Notes: a model not told the origin generated them from the letters alone. A stretch of 64,000 nucleotides of DNA from Algibacter amylolyticus (GCF_014202225.1 NZ_JACHGE010000002.1:62001-126000), one strand, 5' to 3'. Positions 1 to 9,381 are shown, numbered from the stretch's first letter. Program-made: numbers and translations.

Positions 1-534
1 ATGGACTTATTTGGTATTCTTATTATTGCCTTTGTTACGGCAGTAGGAGGTGGTACATTACGCGATTTGCTCATTGGAAATACACCCGTTGGTTGGATGA
101 AAGACATTACATATACTTATGTTATTTTAGGGTCTTCGGTGTTTGCTATTTTGTTAAGAAGTAAGATTAATTATTTAAGAACCTCCCTGTTTTTGTTTGA
201 TACTATTGGTATTGGTTTATATACTGTTGTGGGTATAGAAAAAGGCCTTAACGCAGAGTTACACCCTATAATATGTATTGCTTTAGGTACCATGACAGCT
301 AGTTTTGGAGGTGTAATTCGCGATATACTTTGTAATGAAATACCCGTAATTTTTAGAAAGGAAATTTATGCCACAGCCTGTATTTTGGGAGGTGTTACGT
401 ATTTTGCGTTGCGCGAATTTCCAATACAGTACAATTATGTTTTTGTTATTGCAGGAATTGTAGTTATAGTAACAAGGCTGCTAGCCGTTAAATTTAAAAT
501 AGCATTGCCTAGAATTTATTCTGATAAAGTGTGA
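1..534 (+). CDS. TRIC/UPF0126-family membrane channel, 5' end cut off
   Basis: Integral membrane protein of the UPF0126 (YadS/YicG) group, bacterial relatives of trimeric intracellular cation channels, presumed to pass monovalent cations across the inner membrane. Both halves of the internal inverted repeat are visible, each with its glycine-rich kinked helix: GGGTLRD near residue 16 and GGVIRD near residue 103, the latter followed by CNEIP. About six hydrophobic segments remain. Family members are about 200-210 residues and begin with one more helix, roughly 25 residues earlier. The ATG at position 1 is therefore probably an internal Met and the gene starts outside the window. It converges with the cyclophilin gene; no clear terminator is seen between them. 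Confidence 0.85.
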   Translation: MDLFGILIIAFVTAVGGGTLRDLLIGNTPVGWMKDITYTYVILGSSVFAILLRSKINYLRTSLFLFDTIGIGLYTVVGIEKGLNAELHPIICIALGTMTASFGGVIRDILCNEIPVIFRKEIYATACILGGVTYFALREFPIQYNYVFVIAGIVVIVTRLLAVKFKIALPRIYSDKV

Positions 535-586
535 TTGTTTAGTAGTGCTTTTAGCAAAATTAATTAACAAATGTTAGGCATCTCCA

Positions 587-684
587 ATCTTTCAACTTCC
601 GTCTTCAAACTTCCATCTCCCGTCTTCAAGCTTCTGTCTCCCGTCTTCCGTCTTCGGTCTTCACCCTTCTCACTTCCGTCTTCC
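587..684. repeat. Degenerate CTTCCGTC heptamer-type tandem repeat
   Basis: Pyrimidine-rich stretch made of variants of CTTCCGT, CTTCAAA, CTCCCGT and CTTCTGT in irregular tandem. It lies between two converging genes. The same unit appears as a near-perfect array at about 52067-52147, so these are two loci of one simple-repeat family, this one more decayed. Confidence 0.7.
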
Positions 685-685
685 C

Positions 686-1390
686 TCAATCAATAATTTC
701 CACTTTTTTAATATAAATGTTTTGTGCTGGCCAATCGCCATCGTCGGTTTCAACGGCTGCAATTTTATCAACCACATTCATACCACGTGTAACGTGACCA
801 AAAATAGTGTAATCGCCGTCTAAAAAGTGAGCGCCCCCTTTTTGGCATACAATAAAAAACTCGTAAGGCGAGGCTAGTTTATGTGGGTTTCTAATATCGC
901 TACTAGGCATAGAAATAACACCACGGTCGTGTTTAAAACCACGTTTAGTGTCTGGTGGTAGTAAGTATTTTCCAATGTAGCCACGCTTTCTAGCCGTTTT
1001 AACATCGTCGCTATTTCCGCCTTGTATCATAAAATTATCTATAACTCTATAAAACTGCGTGTCGTTAAAATAGCCTTGTTTTGTTAGCCAAATAAAGTTA
1101 GAGCGATGAAACTTGGTTTCGTTGTATAACAGGATATCAATCTCTCCGAAATCTGTTGTTAGCCGTACTTTGTTTTCTTTGTGGTGTTTGTCGTATTCCA
1201 AAAAGAATTCCATAGCGCTTCTAGAGTTTAGCTTAGGGAACTCGCGTTCTGGTTCTTCATTAGAATCTTCTTCAACGACTTTTTTAATTGGTTTTTCAAC
1301 CTCGGTTTTAGGTGTATTTTTCTTTTTAGTTTGTTTATCTTCACAATTCAGAAAAGCAGCAAAAAAACAGAAAAATAATACGGCGCGCAT
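686..1390 (-). CDS. Cyclophilin-type peptidyl-prolyl isomerase lipoprotein
   Basis: Predicted envelope foldase that isomerises X-Pro bonds outside the cytoplasm. The N-terminus is a short hydrophobic signal with a lipobox (FLNC, Cys16), so it is probably a lipoprotein. A Lys/Glu-rich linker follows to about residue 75, then a single cyclophilin domain with FYRVIDNFMIQGGNSDD, GVISMPSS, and FLDGDYTIFGHVTRGMNVVDKI near the end. The usual active-site Arg is kept in FYRVI, while the QFFI stretch is diverged (EFFIV). The start codon lies only 5 bp from the divergent Nudix start, and an exact -7 box for this gene sits at 1427-1434, inside the neighbouring coding sequence. Confidence 0.88.
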   Translation of the reverse strand: MRAVLFFCFFAAFLNCEDKQTKKKNTPKTEVEKPIKKVVEEDSNEEPEREFPKLNSRSAMEFFLEYDKHHKENKVRLTTDFGEIDILLYNETKFHRSNFIWLTKQGYFNDTQFYRVIDNFMIQGGNSDDVKTARKRGYIGKYLLPPDTKRGFKHDRGVISMPSSDIRNPHKLASPYEFFIVCQKGGAHFLDGDYTIFGHVTRGMNVVDKIAAVETDDGDWPAQNIYIKKVEIID

Positions 1391-1395
1391 AGACT

Positions 1396-2037
1396 ATGAG
1401 GTTTGAAGAATTTTTAAAATCAGTTTCAAAAATAAAAAATATACCGCTACCAGCCGAAGCTTCTCACTTTAAAATGGTACCACCTTTTCGGCAAGAGGTA
1501 TTAAAAAAGCAAGAAAAAGCAATTAAAAAGGCTAAACAAGCGGGTGTTTTGGCATTGTTTTATCCAGATAAATTTGAAAATACTAAGTTCGTTTTAATAT
1601 TAAGAAATACTTATAAAGGCGTACATTCTGCACAAATAGCATTTCCTGGTGGTAAATTAGAAAACCAAGACGCTACACTGCAGGATACTGCGTTAAGGGA
1701 AACTTTCGAGGAAGTTGGTGTGCAAACCGAAACCGTTCAAATCGTAAAAAAAATATCTCAAGTTTATATTCCTCCAAGTAATTTTTATGTGCAGCCTTTT
1801 ATTGGAATTACAGAAAATACACCGCAGTTTATTAAGCAAGATGACGAAGTTGAGGCCGTTATAGAGGTCGATTTAGAACATTTTTTAGATGAGCGTTCAC
1901 TAATTTTAAAAAAAGTAAAAACCTCTTATAGTGTTGAAGTAGAGGTGCCTGCATTTAAATTAAATGATTATATAGTTTGGGGAGCAACCGCAATGATGCT
2001 TAGTGAAATTAAAGACTTGCTAAAACAACTTTTGTAG
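1396..2037 (+). CDS. Nudix hydrolase, CoA pyrophosphatase (NudL-like)
   Basis: Likely hydrolyses CoA or acyl-CoA to phosphopantetheine and 3',5'-ADP in the cytoplasm. The Nudix box spans about residues 86-108, ending RETFEEVG, and is preceded by the CoA-diphosphatase signature around LRNTYKGVHSAQIAFPGG. Length (213 residues) fits the family. The N-terminus MRFEEFLKSVSKIKN fits a genuine family start, supporting the ATG at 1396 despite its closeness to the divergent cyclophilin gene. A weak -7-like TATCTTCA lies about 55 bp upstream, inside the cyclophilin coding sequence. Exact substrate is inferred from the signature only. Confidence 0.85.
   Translation: MRFEEFLKSVSKIKNIPLPAEASHFKMVPPFRQEVLKKQEKAIKKAKQAGVLALFYPDKFENTKFVLILRNTYKGVHSAQIAFPGGKLENQDATLQDTALRETFEEVGVQTETVQIVKKISQVYIPPSNFYVQPFIGITENTPQFIKQDDEVEAVIEVDLEHFLDERSLILKKVKTSYSVEVEVPAFKLNDYIVWGATAMMLSEIKDLLKQLL
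1427..1434 (-). promoter_or_regulatory. -7 box of the cyclophilin lipoprotein gene
   Basis: TATTTTTG on the minus strand matches TAnnTTTG exactly and lies about 37 bp before the start at 1390, within the 5' part of the Nudix coding sequence. Confidence 0.5.
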
Positions 2038-2051
2038 TATGGTAGTTTTAT

Positions 2052-2059
2052 TACATTTG
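2052..2059 (+). promoter_or_regulatory. Promoter of the acyltransferase gene
   Basis: TACATTTG matches TAnnTTTG exactly. A TTTG (2031-2034) sits 17 bp upstream as a -33 element and overlaps the end of the Nudix gene. The start codon is about 57 bp downstream. Confidence 0.55.
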
Positions 2060-2115
2060 TAATCGGAATATTATATAAATTAAGTAACTTACTAACAAAA
2101 CCTGAAGCAAGATTT

Positions 2116-2913
2116 ATGGGATTATTTAAAAAAAATCCATTCGGACATATATTGTTTTTAAAAAAATGGCTAATTAGACTTTTTGGAGCTTTAACGCATA
2201 GACGTTTTAGAGGGTTTAATGAGTTGCAAATTGAAGGGTCTGAAATCATAAAAGATTTACCAGATACTAACGTTTTGTTTATTTCTAATCACCAGACTTA
2301 TTTTGCCGATGTGGTTGCTATGTTTCATGTGTTTAATGCGAGTTTAAGTGGTCGTACAGATTCAATTAAAAACTTAGGTTACATCTGGAACCCTAAATTA
2401 AATATCTATTACGTTGCGGCTAAAGAGACCATGAAAGCGGGATTATTACCTAAAATTTTGGCTTATATGGGGTCTATTAGTATTGAGCGCACATGGCGAT
2501 CTGAAGGTAAGGATGTAAAGCGCCAAGTTAAAATGAGTGATATTTCTAGTATTGGTAAAGCTCTTGATGATGGTTGGGTAATTACTTTTCCGCAAGGTAC
2601 AACCACGCCGTTTAAGCCAGTAAGGAAAGGTACTGCTCATATTATTAAAAAATACAAACCTATTGTAGTTCCTATAGTTATTGATGGTTTTAGAAGATCT
2701 TTTGATAAAAAAGGGTTACGAATTAAAAAGAAAAACATCCTACAATCGTTTGAAATAAAGAAGCCTTTAGACATTGACTATGAGAATGAATCTTTTGATG
2801 ATATTGTGAAAAAAATAGAATACGCTATAGAACAACATCCTTCTTTTTTAAAGGTTATTTCAAAGAAAGAATTGGAAGCGCTAGATGAATTAAATAAAAA
2901 AAGAGAGTGGTAA
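2116..2913 (+). CDS. 1-acyl-glycerol-phosphate acyltransferase-like protein (PlsC family)
   Basis: Predicted membrane-associated lysophospholipid acyltransferase that would acylate lysophosphatidate or a related lipid. Motif I is NHQTYFAD (residues 58-65), with His and Asp separated by five rather than four residues. Motif III is FPQGTTTP (158-165) in place of FPEGTRS, and KGTAHI follows. The N-terminus is basic with one short hydrophobic stretch. Its 265 residues are normal for the family. It is a separate unit: an exact promoter lies upstream and a hairpin terminator follows at 2914-2937. A second acyltransferase is at 57762. Acyl acceptor unknown. Confidence 0.8.
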   Translation: MGLFKKNPFGHILFLKKWLIRLFGALTHRRFRGFNELQIEGSEIIKDLPDTNVLFISNHQTYFADVVAMFHVFNASLSGRTDSIKNLGYIWNPKLNIYYVAAKETMKAGLLPKILAYMGSISIERTWRSEGKDVKRQVKMSDISSIGKALDDGWVITFPQGTTTPFKPVRKGTAHIIKKYKPIVVPIVIDGFRRSFDKKGLRIKKKNILQSFEIKKPLDIDYENESFDDIVKKIEYAIEQHPSFLKVISKKELEALDELNKKREW

Positions 2914-2937
2914 AACATTAAATTGTTAATGTTTTTT
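2914..2937 (+). terminator. Intrinsic terminator after the acyltransferase gene
   Basis: AACATTAA / TTAATGTT 8-bp stem with a 4-base loop, followed by a T run. It separates the acyltransferase gene from recQ. Confidence 0.6.
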
Positions 2938-2953
2938 ACTTCAGGATGCCTTC

Positions 2954-5098
2954 ATGCCCAAAGCAGCAATTAATACTCGGTTATTTAATAATCTAAAAAC
3001 TTACTTTGGCTACGATAGTTTTAGGTTAAATCAGCAACATATTGTTGAGTCGGTTTTAAATAAAGAAGACTGTTTGGTTATTATGCCAACAGGAGGTGGT
3101 AAGTCCATATGTTTCCAGCTTCCGGCGCTAATGTTTAATGGGGTAACTATTGTTATTTCTCCTTTAATAGCCTTAATGAAAGATCAAGTAGATGGTTTAC
3201 TAGCCAACGGTATTGCTGCATCTTTTTTTAATAGTAGTCAATCTTCAGAAGAGCAATCACAAATTATAGATCGGGTTATTAATGCCGATTTAAAATTGCT
3301 TTATGTCGCTCCAGAAAGTCTTGCAGGTCTTCAAAATATTTTAAATGAAACGTATGTAAGTTGTGTGGCTATTGATGAGGCGCACTGTATATCATCATGG
3401 GGGCATGATTTTAGACCATCATATCAGCAATTAGGTTTTTTAAAATCTACACTTCCTAATACACCATTTATAGCATTAACAGCTACTGCCGATAAGGCAA
3501 CGCGAGACGATATTAAAAAACAACTTCGTATTGAACATGCGCAGCAATTTATATCATCTTTCGATAGGCAAAATATAGCTTTAGAAGTACGGGTAGCAAA
3601 CGATAGAATTCCGCAAATTGTCAAGTTTATTAAAAGTAGACCTAATCAATCTGGAATTATATATTGTTTAAGTCGAAAAACAACCGAGCAATTAGCTAAA
3701 AAATTAAAAACTAATAAAATTCCTGCCGAAGCTTATCATGCAGGATTAAATTTTGATAAGCGAAGTAAAATACAAGAGTCTTTTGTTTACGATAAAACTC
3801 AAATTGTCTGTGCTACCGTAGCTTTTGGGATGGGTATTGATAAATCGAATGTGCGTTGGGTAGTGCATTATAATATGCCTAAAAACATAGAAGGTTACTA
3901 TCAAGAAATAGGTCGTGGAGGTAGAGATGGGCTAAAAGCTCATGCCTTATTGTTTCATAGCTATGCCGATGTTATTCAATTGCGAAATTTTGCTAGTGGC
4001 GCTGCCAACGAAGACGTTCAGATCGCTAAGTTAGACCGTATGAAACAGTTTGCAGAATCCACAACATGCAGACGTAAAATTCTTTTAAGTTATTTTGGCG
4101 AATTATTGGCCGAAAATTGTGGGAACTGCGATGTTTGTAATAATCCACCACAGTTTTTTGATGGGACTATAATTGCTCAAAAAATCCTTTCGGCAATCTA
4201 TCGTTTAAAGGAAAAAGAAGCTATGGGTATGATTATCGATGTGCTTCGTGGTTCGCAAAATGCAGCTGTAATTGAAAAAGGGTATCAAAATATTAGAACC
4301 TTCGGTATTGGTAAAGAAATTTCATGGAAACATTGGCAACATTTAATCATTCAACTTATAAATCAAGGGTTTTGCGAAATAGCATTTCATAAGCACAATG
4401 CCTTACAGTTAACTCAGTTTTCAAAAAATGTGTTATTTGATGGAGCCAAAGTAGCCTTAACAAAACCTGTTGAAATTCCAGAACTTAAAGCAACGGCCAA
4501 AAAAGGTAAGAAAACGAGAACAAAACTGGCTAAGCCTAAGTTAAGACAGAAAAAGAGTGATGATAGTTTGTTTGAACGCTTACGATTATTGCGTTATAAA
4601 ATAGCTCAAGAAGAAGATATACCTGCTTATTTGGTGTTTAGTGATGCCACATTAAAAGAAATAGAGCGTGAACGTCCGTTAAGCGATGCCGATTTTTTAA
4701 ATATTAGTGGAGTAGGGCAACGAAAATTAGAGGTTTACGGCGATGAGTTTATAGCAGAAATTACCCGTTTTTTAGGATCTAAAATTAAGAAGCCTAAAAA
4801 GAGAGATACCACATTGATAACTTACGATTTATACAAATTAGGGCGTTCCATTGAAGAGATTTCAACAGAGCGAAAAATTGCTACAACAACTGTTTACTCA
4901 CATATAGCTAAACTTTACAGCTCAGGGAAAGCTATAAATATTTTCGATTTTGTTTCTAAAAGTGAAGTTGAAGCTGTTAAAAAGGCTAAAGATAAATTAG
5001 ATAGCCCCAAAGCATTGAGGCCCTATTTTGAATACTTTAATGAAGACTTGGATTATTTTAAAATTAGACTAGCCTTAAGCGTTATTGAAAAGGTTTAG
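2954..5098 (+). CDS. recQ: ATP-dependent DNA helicase RecQ
   Basis: 3'-5' DNA helicase that unwinds forks and recombination intermediates. Walker A is MPTGGGKS (44-51), followed by the DEAH box in AIDEAHCISSWGHDFRP (139-155), the SF2 motifs FGMGIDKSNVRWVVHYNMPK and QEIGRGGRDG, the RecQ zinc site with cysteines in TTCRRK and NCGNCDVC (about 370-395), a winged helix, and an HRDC domain at about 535-605. A further C-terminal helix-turn-helix-like part (RSIEEISTERKIATTTVYSH) is typical of the longer 700-residue RecQ proteins of this phylum. Converges with the next gene with only 5 bp between stops. Confidence 0.96.
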   Translation: MPKAAINTRLFNNLKTYFGYDSFRLNQQHIVESVLNKEDCLVIMPTGGGKSICFQLPALMFNGVTIVISPLIALMKDQVDGLLANGIAASFFNSSQSSEEQSQIIDRVINADLKLLYVAPESLAGLQNILNETYVSCVAIDEAHCISSWGHDFRPSYQQLGFLKSTLPNTPFIALTATADKATRDDIKKQLRIEHAQQFISSFDRQNIALEVRVANDRIPQIVKFIKSRPNQSGIIYCLSRKTTEQLAKKLKTNKIPAEAYHAGLNFDKRSKIQESFVYDKTQIVCATVAFGMGIDKSNVRWVVHYNMPKNIEGYYQEIGRGGRDGLKAHALLFHSYADVIQLRNFASGAANEDVQIAKLDRMKQFAESTTCRRKILLSYFGELLAENCGNCDVCNNPPQFFDGTIIAQKILSAIYRLKEKEAMGMIIDVLRGSQNAAVIEKGYQNIRTFGIGKEISWKHWQHLIIQLINQGFCEIAFHKHNALQLTQFSKNVLFDGAKVALTKPVEIPELKATAKKGKKTRTKLAKPKLRQKKSDDSLFERLRLLRYKIAQEEDIPAYLVFSDATLKEIERERPLSDADFLNISGVGQRKLEVYGDEFIAEITRFLGSKIKKPKKRDTTLITYDLYKLGRSIEEISTERKIATTTVYSHIAKLYSSGKAINIFDFVSKSEVEAVKKAKDKLDSPKALRPYFEYFNEDLDYFKIRLALSVIEKV

Positions 5099-5103
5099 TT
5101 TTT

Positions 5104-6246
5104 TTATCTTATAAAAAGTTGAACATTATTCACTACGCTACCAGGTCCTGGAATACCACTTCCATAGGGGTTTATGCTACCTAAGGAGTACCACCAATTA
5201 CTGCTATTTACAGACCCATCTAAATAGGTGTTTCCTAAAGATAATTCCAACCCACCCCAAAAGCTACTAGTTGAGTCAATATTTATTGCAACATAGCCTG
5301 CTACTGGCCTCGTTGATGAACCTCCACTTCTAGGGTCAAAAGTTTGACTCCAATGGTTGGTGATTCCTATTGCTGGGTAGTGCAGCCTAAATTCGTAGGG
5401 TGTATTACTTTTTATTTCATCTAGTTTACTTAAAATCGAGTATTTATTAGTGGTTATGTTTGGTGTTGCTACATTAAACTCATTAGCTTCAGCATCATTA
5501 GTCCAATAACCTCCTACTGTATTATGGTTAAATACAAGGGTCCATCCTCCACCATCATTGGTCATGTCACAATAACAATCATAAGCAAGTGTAGGACCAC
5601 TTCCATCCGGATCAATAGTATATACACCATCTGTTGTAGAACCAGCGTTTAAATATTCCAAACAATTTGATAAAACAGTTGTTACAGTAATGTCAATGTT
5701 ACAAGTATCATTTTTACCTGCAAAAGTAATTGTAAACGTATCTGTTTGTTCTAGAATGGGTGTTCCAGAGCCTGTTAATGTTATTTTGTTTAAGCCTATA
5801 TTACTAAATGTTCCAGAGGCAGAAAAACTGTATCCGTTTACTGTATTTGTACTTATAGTATAAGTTTCTATAACATTTACAAGAACATCAATAGTTATGG
5901 TATTTGTGCTGTTTAAGTTGGTGCCGCTAGCAAAGGCGCCTGTGGCCGTTGGAGAACTACAATCTAAAGAATTTGTTGCAGCTTCTGTTAAACATCCAGA
6001 CCACGACGATCCATTATAGAATTTAAAACAACTTTCATCTAAATTATAAATAAATAAACCTTCCGCAGGATTTGCTATAGCGTTAATTTGACTAGTGGTC
6101 ATTCTAGGAGGTAAAAAACCTTTCGTGTCAGATTGTACATCAAGAATAGACGAAGGATCGGGATTGGCGGTTCCAATACCTACTTGACAGGAGATAGAGT
6201 GCATACTAAGTAATAGTATGCATACTAATAAAATATTTTTTTTCAT
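5104..6246 (-). CDS. Secreted protein with C-terminal fibrinogen-like domain
   Basis: Exported protein of unknown function. A Sec signal peptide covers about residues 1-20. QVGIGTANPDPSSILDVQS and GFLPPRMT follow, a stretch common near the N-terminus of flavobacterial surface and adhesin-type proteins. The middle, with repeated ITVTT-like strands and Cys pairs, resembles Ig-like/beta-sandwich repeats. From about residue 193, TTDGVYTIDPDG and CDMTNDGGGWTLVFNH match the start of the fibrinogen-related fold, which usually binds carbohydrate or protein ligands. No T9SS C-terminal domain is obvious. An exact -7 box lies at 6287-6294. Confidence 0.75.
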   Translation of the reverse strand: MKKNILLVCILLLSMHSISCQVGIGTANPDPSSILDVQSDTKGFLPPRMTTSQINAIANPAEGLFIYNLDESCFKFYNGSSWSGCLTEAATNSLDCSSPTATGAFASGTNLNSTNTITIDVLVNVIETYTISTNTVNGYSFSASGTFSNIGLNKITLTGSGTPILEQTDTFTITFAGKNDTCNIDITVTTVLSNCLEYLNAGSTTDGVYTIDPDGSGPTLAYDCYCDMTNDGGGWTLVFNHNTVGGYWTNDAEANEFNVATPNITTNKYSILSKLDEIKSNTPYEFRLHYPAIGITNHWSQTFDPRSGGSSTRPVAGYVAINIDSTSSFWGGLELSLGNTYLDGSVNSSNWWYSLGSINPYGSGIPGPGSVVNNVQLFIR

Positions 6247-6286
6247 ACTGAGGGAGAACTGAAAAAATACTGATTATATGTTTTTA

Positions 6287-6294
6287 CAAAGATA
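6287..6294 (-). promoter_or_regulatory. -7 box of the fibrinogen-domain gene
   Basis: TATCTTTG on the minus strand matches TAnnTTTG exactly, about 41 bp before the start at 6246. Confidence 0.55.
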
Positions 6295-6512
6295 GGCAAC
6301 TAATAATGAAATAAAATAAAGCGGTTTCCTTAATTTGTTTTTTCTAGTTAATAACTACTAACAATTCTCCTTTAAAATCGGCGTTAAAAGTTATATTTTG
6401 CACCTTGCATTTAAAAATGAACAAGTGAAACTTCTATTACAAGAACTTAACACTAAAGTTAGAGATTGTATGGAAGCTACATGTGAATAATAAAAAAAAA
6501 CGATATCGACAC

Positions 6513-8804
6513 ATGAAAGTCTGTATAGCCGAAAAGCCAAGTGTTGCCCGCGAAATTGCTACTGTATTAGGAGCAAATACAAAGCGCGATGGCTATTATG
6601 AAGGTAATGGCTATGCGGTAACTTATACCTTTGGACATTTATGTACTTTAAAAGAACCTGTTGATTATAAGCCTTATTGGAAAAGTTGGGATTTAAATAA
6701 TTTACCCATGCTTCCAGAAAAATTTGAAGTTAAAGTGTCTTCAAATTCTGGGATAAAAAAGCAATTTAATATTGTGAAAAGTTTATTTGACAAGGCAGAA
6801 CTTGTAATTAATTGCGGGGATGCGGGTCAAGAAGGAGAACTTATTCAGCGTTGGGTAATGAGTGAGGCTAATTATAAAGGCGAAGTAAAGCGCCTTTGGA
6901 TTTCGTCCTTAACTACCGAGGCTATAAAAGAAGGTTTTCAAAACTTAAAACCATCAGAGGATTACGATAATTTATACTATGCTGGTTTTTCTAGATCTAT
7001 TGGCGATTGGCTATTGGGTATTAACGCCACAAGATTATACACTGTAAAACATGGCGGTTACAAGCAAGTGCTATCGGTTGGTCGTGTGCAAACACCCACG
7101 TTAGCCATGGTTGTTAATCGGTTTAAGGAAATTGAAAATTTTAAACCGCAACCCTACTGGGAATTGCAAACCTTGTATCGAGATACCTTGTTTAGCTATG
7201 AAGAAGGACGTTTTCTTAAAAAAGAAGATGGTGAAGCTTTAGCAAATAAGGTAAAAGAAAGTGATTTTGAAATCCAGTCCATTAGCAAAAAGAAAGGAAA
7301 AGAATACGCACCAAAACTGTTCGATTTAACAGGATTACAGGTGTATTGTAATACTAAATTTGGCTTTTCGGCCGATGAAACTTTAAAAATTGTACAAGCT
7401 TTGTACGAGCGTAAAGTGGTTACTTACCCTAGAGTAGATACCACATTTTTACCAAATGATGTTTATCCTAAGGTGTCTGGGATTCTTCAAAAATTAACGA
7501 ATTACTCGAAGTTGACCCAACCTTTATTAGGGAAAAAAATAAAGAAAACAACGCGTGTTTTTAATGATAAAAAAGTAACCGATCACCATGCTATTATTCC
7601 AACAGGGATGCAAACCAACTTGCAATACAACCAACAGCAGGTTTACGATATTATTGTAAAACGCTTTATTGCTGTGTTTTATGATGATTGTGTAGTATCG
7701 AACACAACGGTTTTAGGACATGCAGCAAAAGTAGTATTTAAAACTACGGGAAAAGAAATTTTAGGAAAAGGGTGGCGGGTCGTTTTTGAAGATCCCGATA
7801 AAAAACAAAAGGAATCGGGAATTTTACCAACGTTTGAAAAAGGTGAAAAAGGGCCACATGAGCCCTCGTTTTTAGAAAAAGAAACCAAGCCGCCAAATCA
7901 ATTTACCGAGGCCTCTTTGTTACGAGCTATGGAAACTGCTGGTAAACAGGTGGATGATGAGGAGTTACGCGATTTAATGAAAGAAAACGGTATTGGTAGA
8001 CCATCTACACGTGCTAATATTATTGAAACGCTTTTTAGAAGAAAATATATAAAACGTAACAAAAAGCAGGTGTTGCCAACCGAAACAGGTATTCAATTGA
8101 TTGATACGATTAAAAATGATTTGCTAAAATCTGCGGAATTAACTGGCTCTTGGGAGAAGCAATTAAAAGATATTGAAAAGGGTGAATATAGTGCTGGTGC
8201 TTTTATAAAAAATATGAAGCGTATGGTTGATGCTTTAGTTTATGAAGTGCGTAGTGAAACAAAACGCGCTAACATATCGTATGCTACAACTATAAAAAAA
8301 CGAGCTGCTAAGGTTGAGGCTAAAAAAGGCGCTGGTATTACGGCTGAAAGTTGCCCGAAATGCAAACAAGGACAAATTATTAAAGGGAAATCGGCTTATG
8401 GCTGTAGTGCTTATAAATCGGGTTGTAATTTTGTAATGCCTTTTAGTTTTTTAGATAAAAAAGTATCTGAAAAACAGTTTTTAAGGTTGCTTACAAAAGG
8501 CTCGACGGTTAATTTAAAAGGTTTTAAAACGGAGAATGGGGCTGTTGAAGGCTTATTGCGTTTTGATGAAAATTTCAAGCTAAAATTTGAACCAAAGCGG
8601 GCTAAGGTGAAAGCTAAACCAGATGAGTTAGCTTGCCCTAAATGTAAAACAGGAACAGTTATAAAAGGGAAAACAGCTTATGGCTGTAGCGCTTATAAAT
8701 CGGGTTGCGATTTTAAAGTTACTTTTGATACTGTTAGAGCGAAAATGAACGGACAAACACCAACTAAAGCGCTTGTGCATAGTATTTTGAATGGAAGCGT
8801 ATAA
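6513..8804 (+). CDS. topB: DNA topoisomerase III
   Basis: Type IA topoisomerase that decatenates DNA by single-strand passage, usually with RecQ, which is encoded nearby. The start is placed at the ATG giving MKVCIAEKPSVARE, the canonical Toprim beginning; an in-frame GTG 30 bp earlier adds ten atypical residues. Toprim acidic motif GDAGQEGEL near residue 103, catalytic Tyr in VVTYPRVDT, and ENGIGRPSTRANII are visible. The C-terminus carries two zinc-ribbon-like modules (CPKC...YGCSAYKSGC), the second repeating the first closely, and ends at 763 residues. The stop overlaps the next gene by 14 bp, suggesting coupled translation. Confidence 0.95.
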   Translation: MKVCIAEKPSVAREIATVLGANTKRDGYYEGNGYAVTYTFGHLCTLKEPVDYKPYWKSWDLNNLPMLPEKFEVKVSSNSGIKKQFNIVKSLFDKAELVINCGDAGQEGELIQRWVMSEANYKGEVKRLWISSLTTEAIKEGFQNLKPSEDYDNLYYAGFSRSIGDWLLGINATRLYTVKHGGYKQVLSVGRVQTPTLAMVVNRFKEIENFKPQPYWELQTLYRDTLFSYEEGRFLKKEDGEALANKVKESDFEIQSISKKKGKEYAPKLFDLTGLQVYCNTKFGFSADETLKIVQALYERKVVTYPRVDTTFLPNDVYPKVSGILQKLTNYSKLTQPLLGKKIKKTTRVFNDKKVTDHHAIIPTGMQTNLQYNQQQVYDIIVKRFIAVFYDDCVVSNTTVLGHAAKVVFKTTGKEILGKGWRVVFEDPDKKQKESGILPTFEKGEKGPHEPSFLEKETKPPNQFTEASLLRAMETAGKQVDDEELRDLMKENGIGRPSTRANIIETLFRRKYIKRNKKQVLPTETGIQLIDTIKNDLLKSAELTGSWEKQLKDIEKGEYSAGAFIKNMKRMVDALVYEVRSETKRANISYATTIKKRAAKVEAKKGAGITAESCPKCKQGQIIKGKSAYGCSAYKSGCNFVMPFSFLDKKVSEKQFLRLLTKGSTVNLKGFKTENGAVEGLLRFDENFKLKFEPKRAKVKAKPDELACPKCKTGTVIKGKTAYGCSAYKSGCDFKVTFDTVRAKMNGQTPTKALVHSILNGSV

Positions 8805-9381
8805 AACTGAGCATAGGCATTTTATAATCTTTAAGCCTTTTGGGTATTTAAGTCAGTTTGCGAGTAACGACTCCAAACAACAATCGAAAAAATTTTTAGG
8901 ACGTTTACATGTTTTTCCGGAAGGGATTATGGCTATTGGTAGGTTGGACGAAGCTTCGGAAGGTTTGTTGCTACTCACCACCAATGGTAAAATGAGTGCG
9001 CATATTAACAGCCAGAAAGTGGATAAGGAATATTACGCTCAGGTTGATGGCGATATTACCGAGGCTGCTATTGCCCAATTACAAACGGGTTTGGATATTC
9101 GGGTAGAAGGTGAGATGTATAGCACGAAGCCGTGTAAAGCCTTCAAACTAGACACAACTCCTGTATTACCTAAACGCGCTAAAAAGATACGAGATGACAG
9201 ACATGGACCAACCAGTTGGGTGTCTATAACTTTAAATGAAGGGAAGTTTAGACAGGTTAGAAAAATGACTTCGGTGGTTGGTTTTCCTACGTTACGTTTG
9301 GTTAGGGTTAGAGTAGGAGGTGTTCATATAAACACTATGGATGCTGGTGAGGTTATTGAGGTTACCGAGTTTGACTTGTAA
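8791..9381 (+). CDS. rRNA pseudouridine synthase (RluE/RsuA family)
   Basis: Cytoplasmic enzyme expected to convert a uridine of rRNA to pseudouridine. MAIGRLDEASEGLLLLTTNG contains the catalytic Asp in the GRLD motif (about residues 51-54). EGKFRQVRKM and LVRVRVGGV are conserved C-terminal motifs. There is no N-terminal S4 domain, as in the short RluE type. The start lies inside the 3' end of topB. Length (196) and lack of S4 favour the 23S-specific RluE group, but the exact target position cannot be read from sequence. The first dispersed repeat follows the stop by about 60 bp. Confidence 0.88.
   Translation: MEAYKTEHRHFIIFKPFGYLSQFASNDSKQQSKKFLGRLHVFPEGIMAIGRLDEASEGLLLLTTNGKMSAHINSQKVDKEYYAQVDGDITEAAIAQLQTGLDIRVEGEMYSTKPCKAFKLDTTPVLPKRAKKIRDDRHGPTSWVSITLNEGKFRQVRKMTSVVGFPTLRLVRVRVGGVHINTMDAGEVIEVTEFDL

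Noticed and set aside
1113-1406. 97-codon plus-strand frame across the cyclophilin gene
   Set aside because: Shadow of the cyclophilin coding sequence; Ser/Phe-rich low-complexity translation with no family features.
6362-6490. Open stretch before topB ending VRDCMEATCE
   Set aside because: No ATG start; overlaps the topB leader and the possible upstream GTG; too short to judge as a gene remnant.
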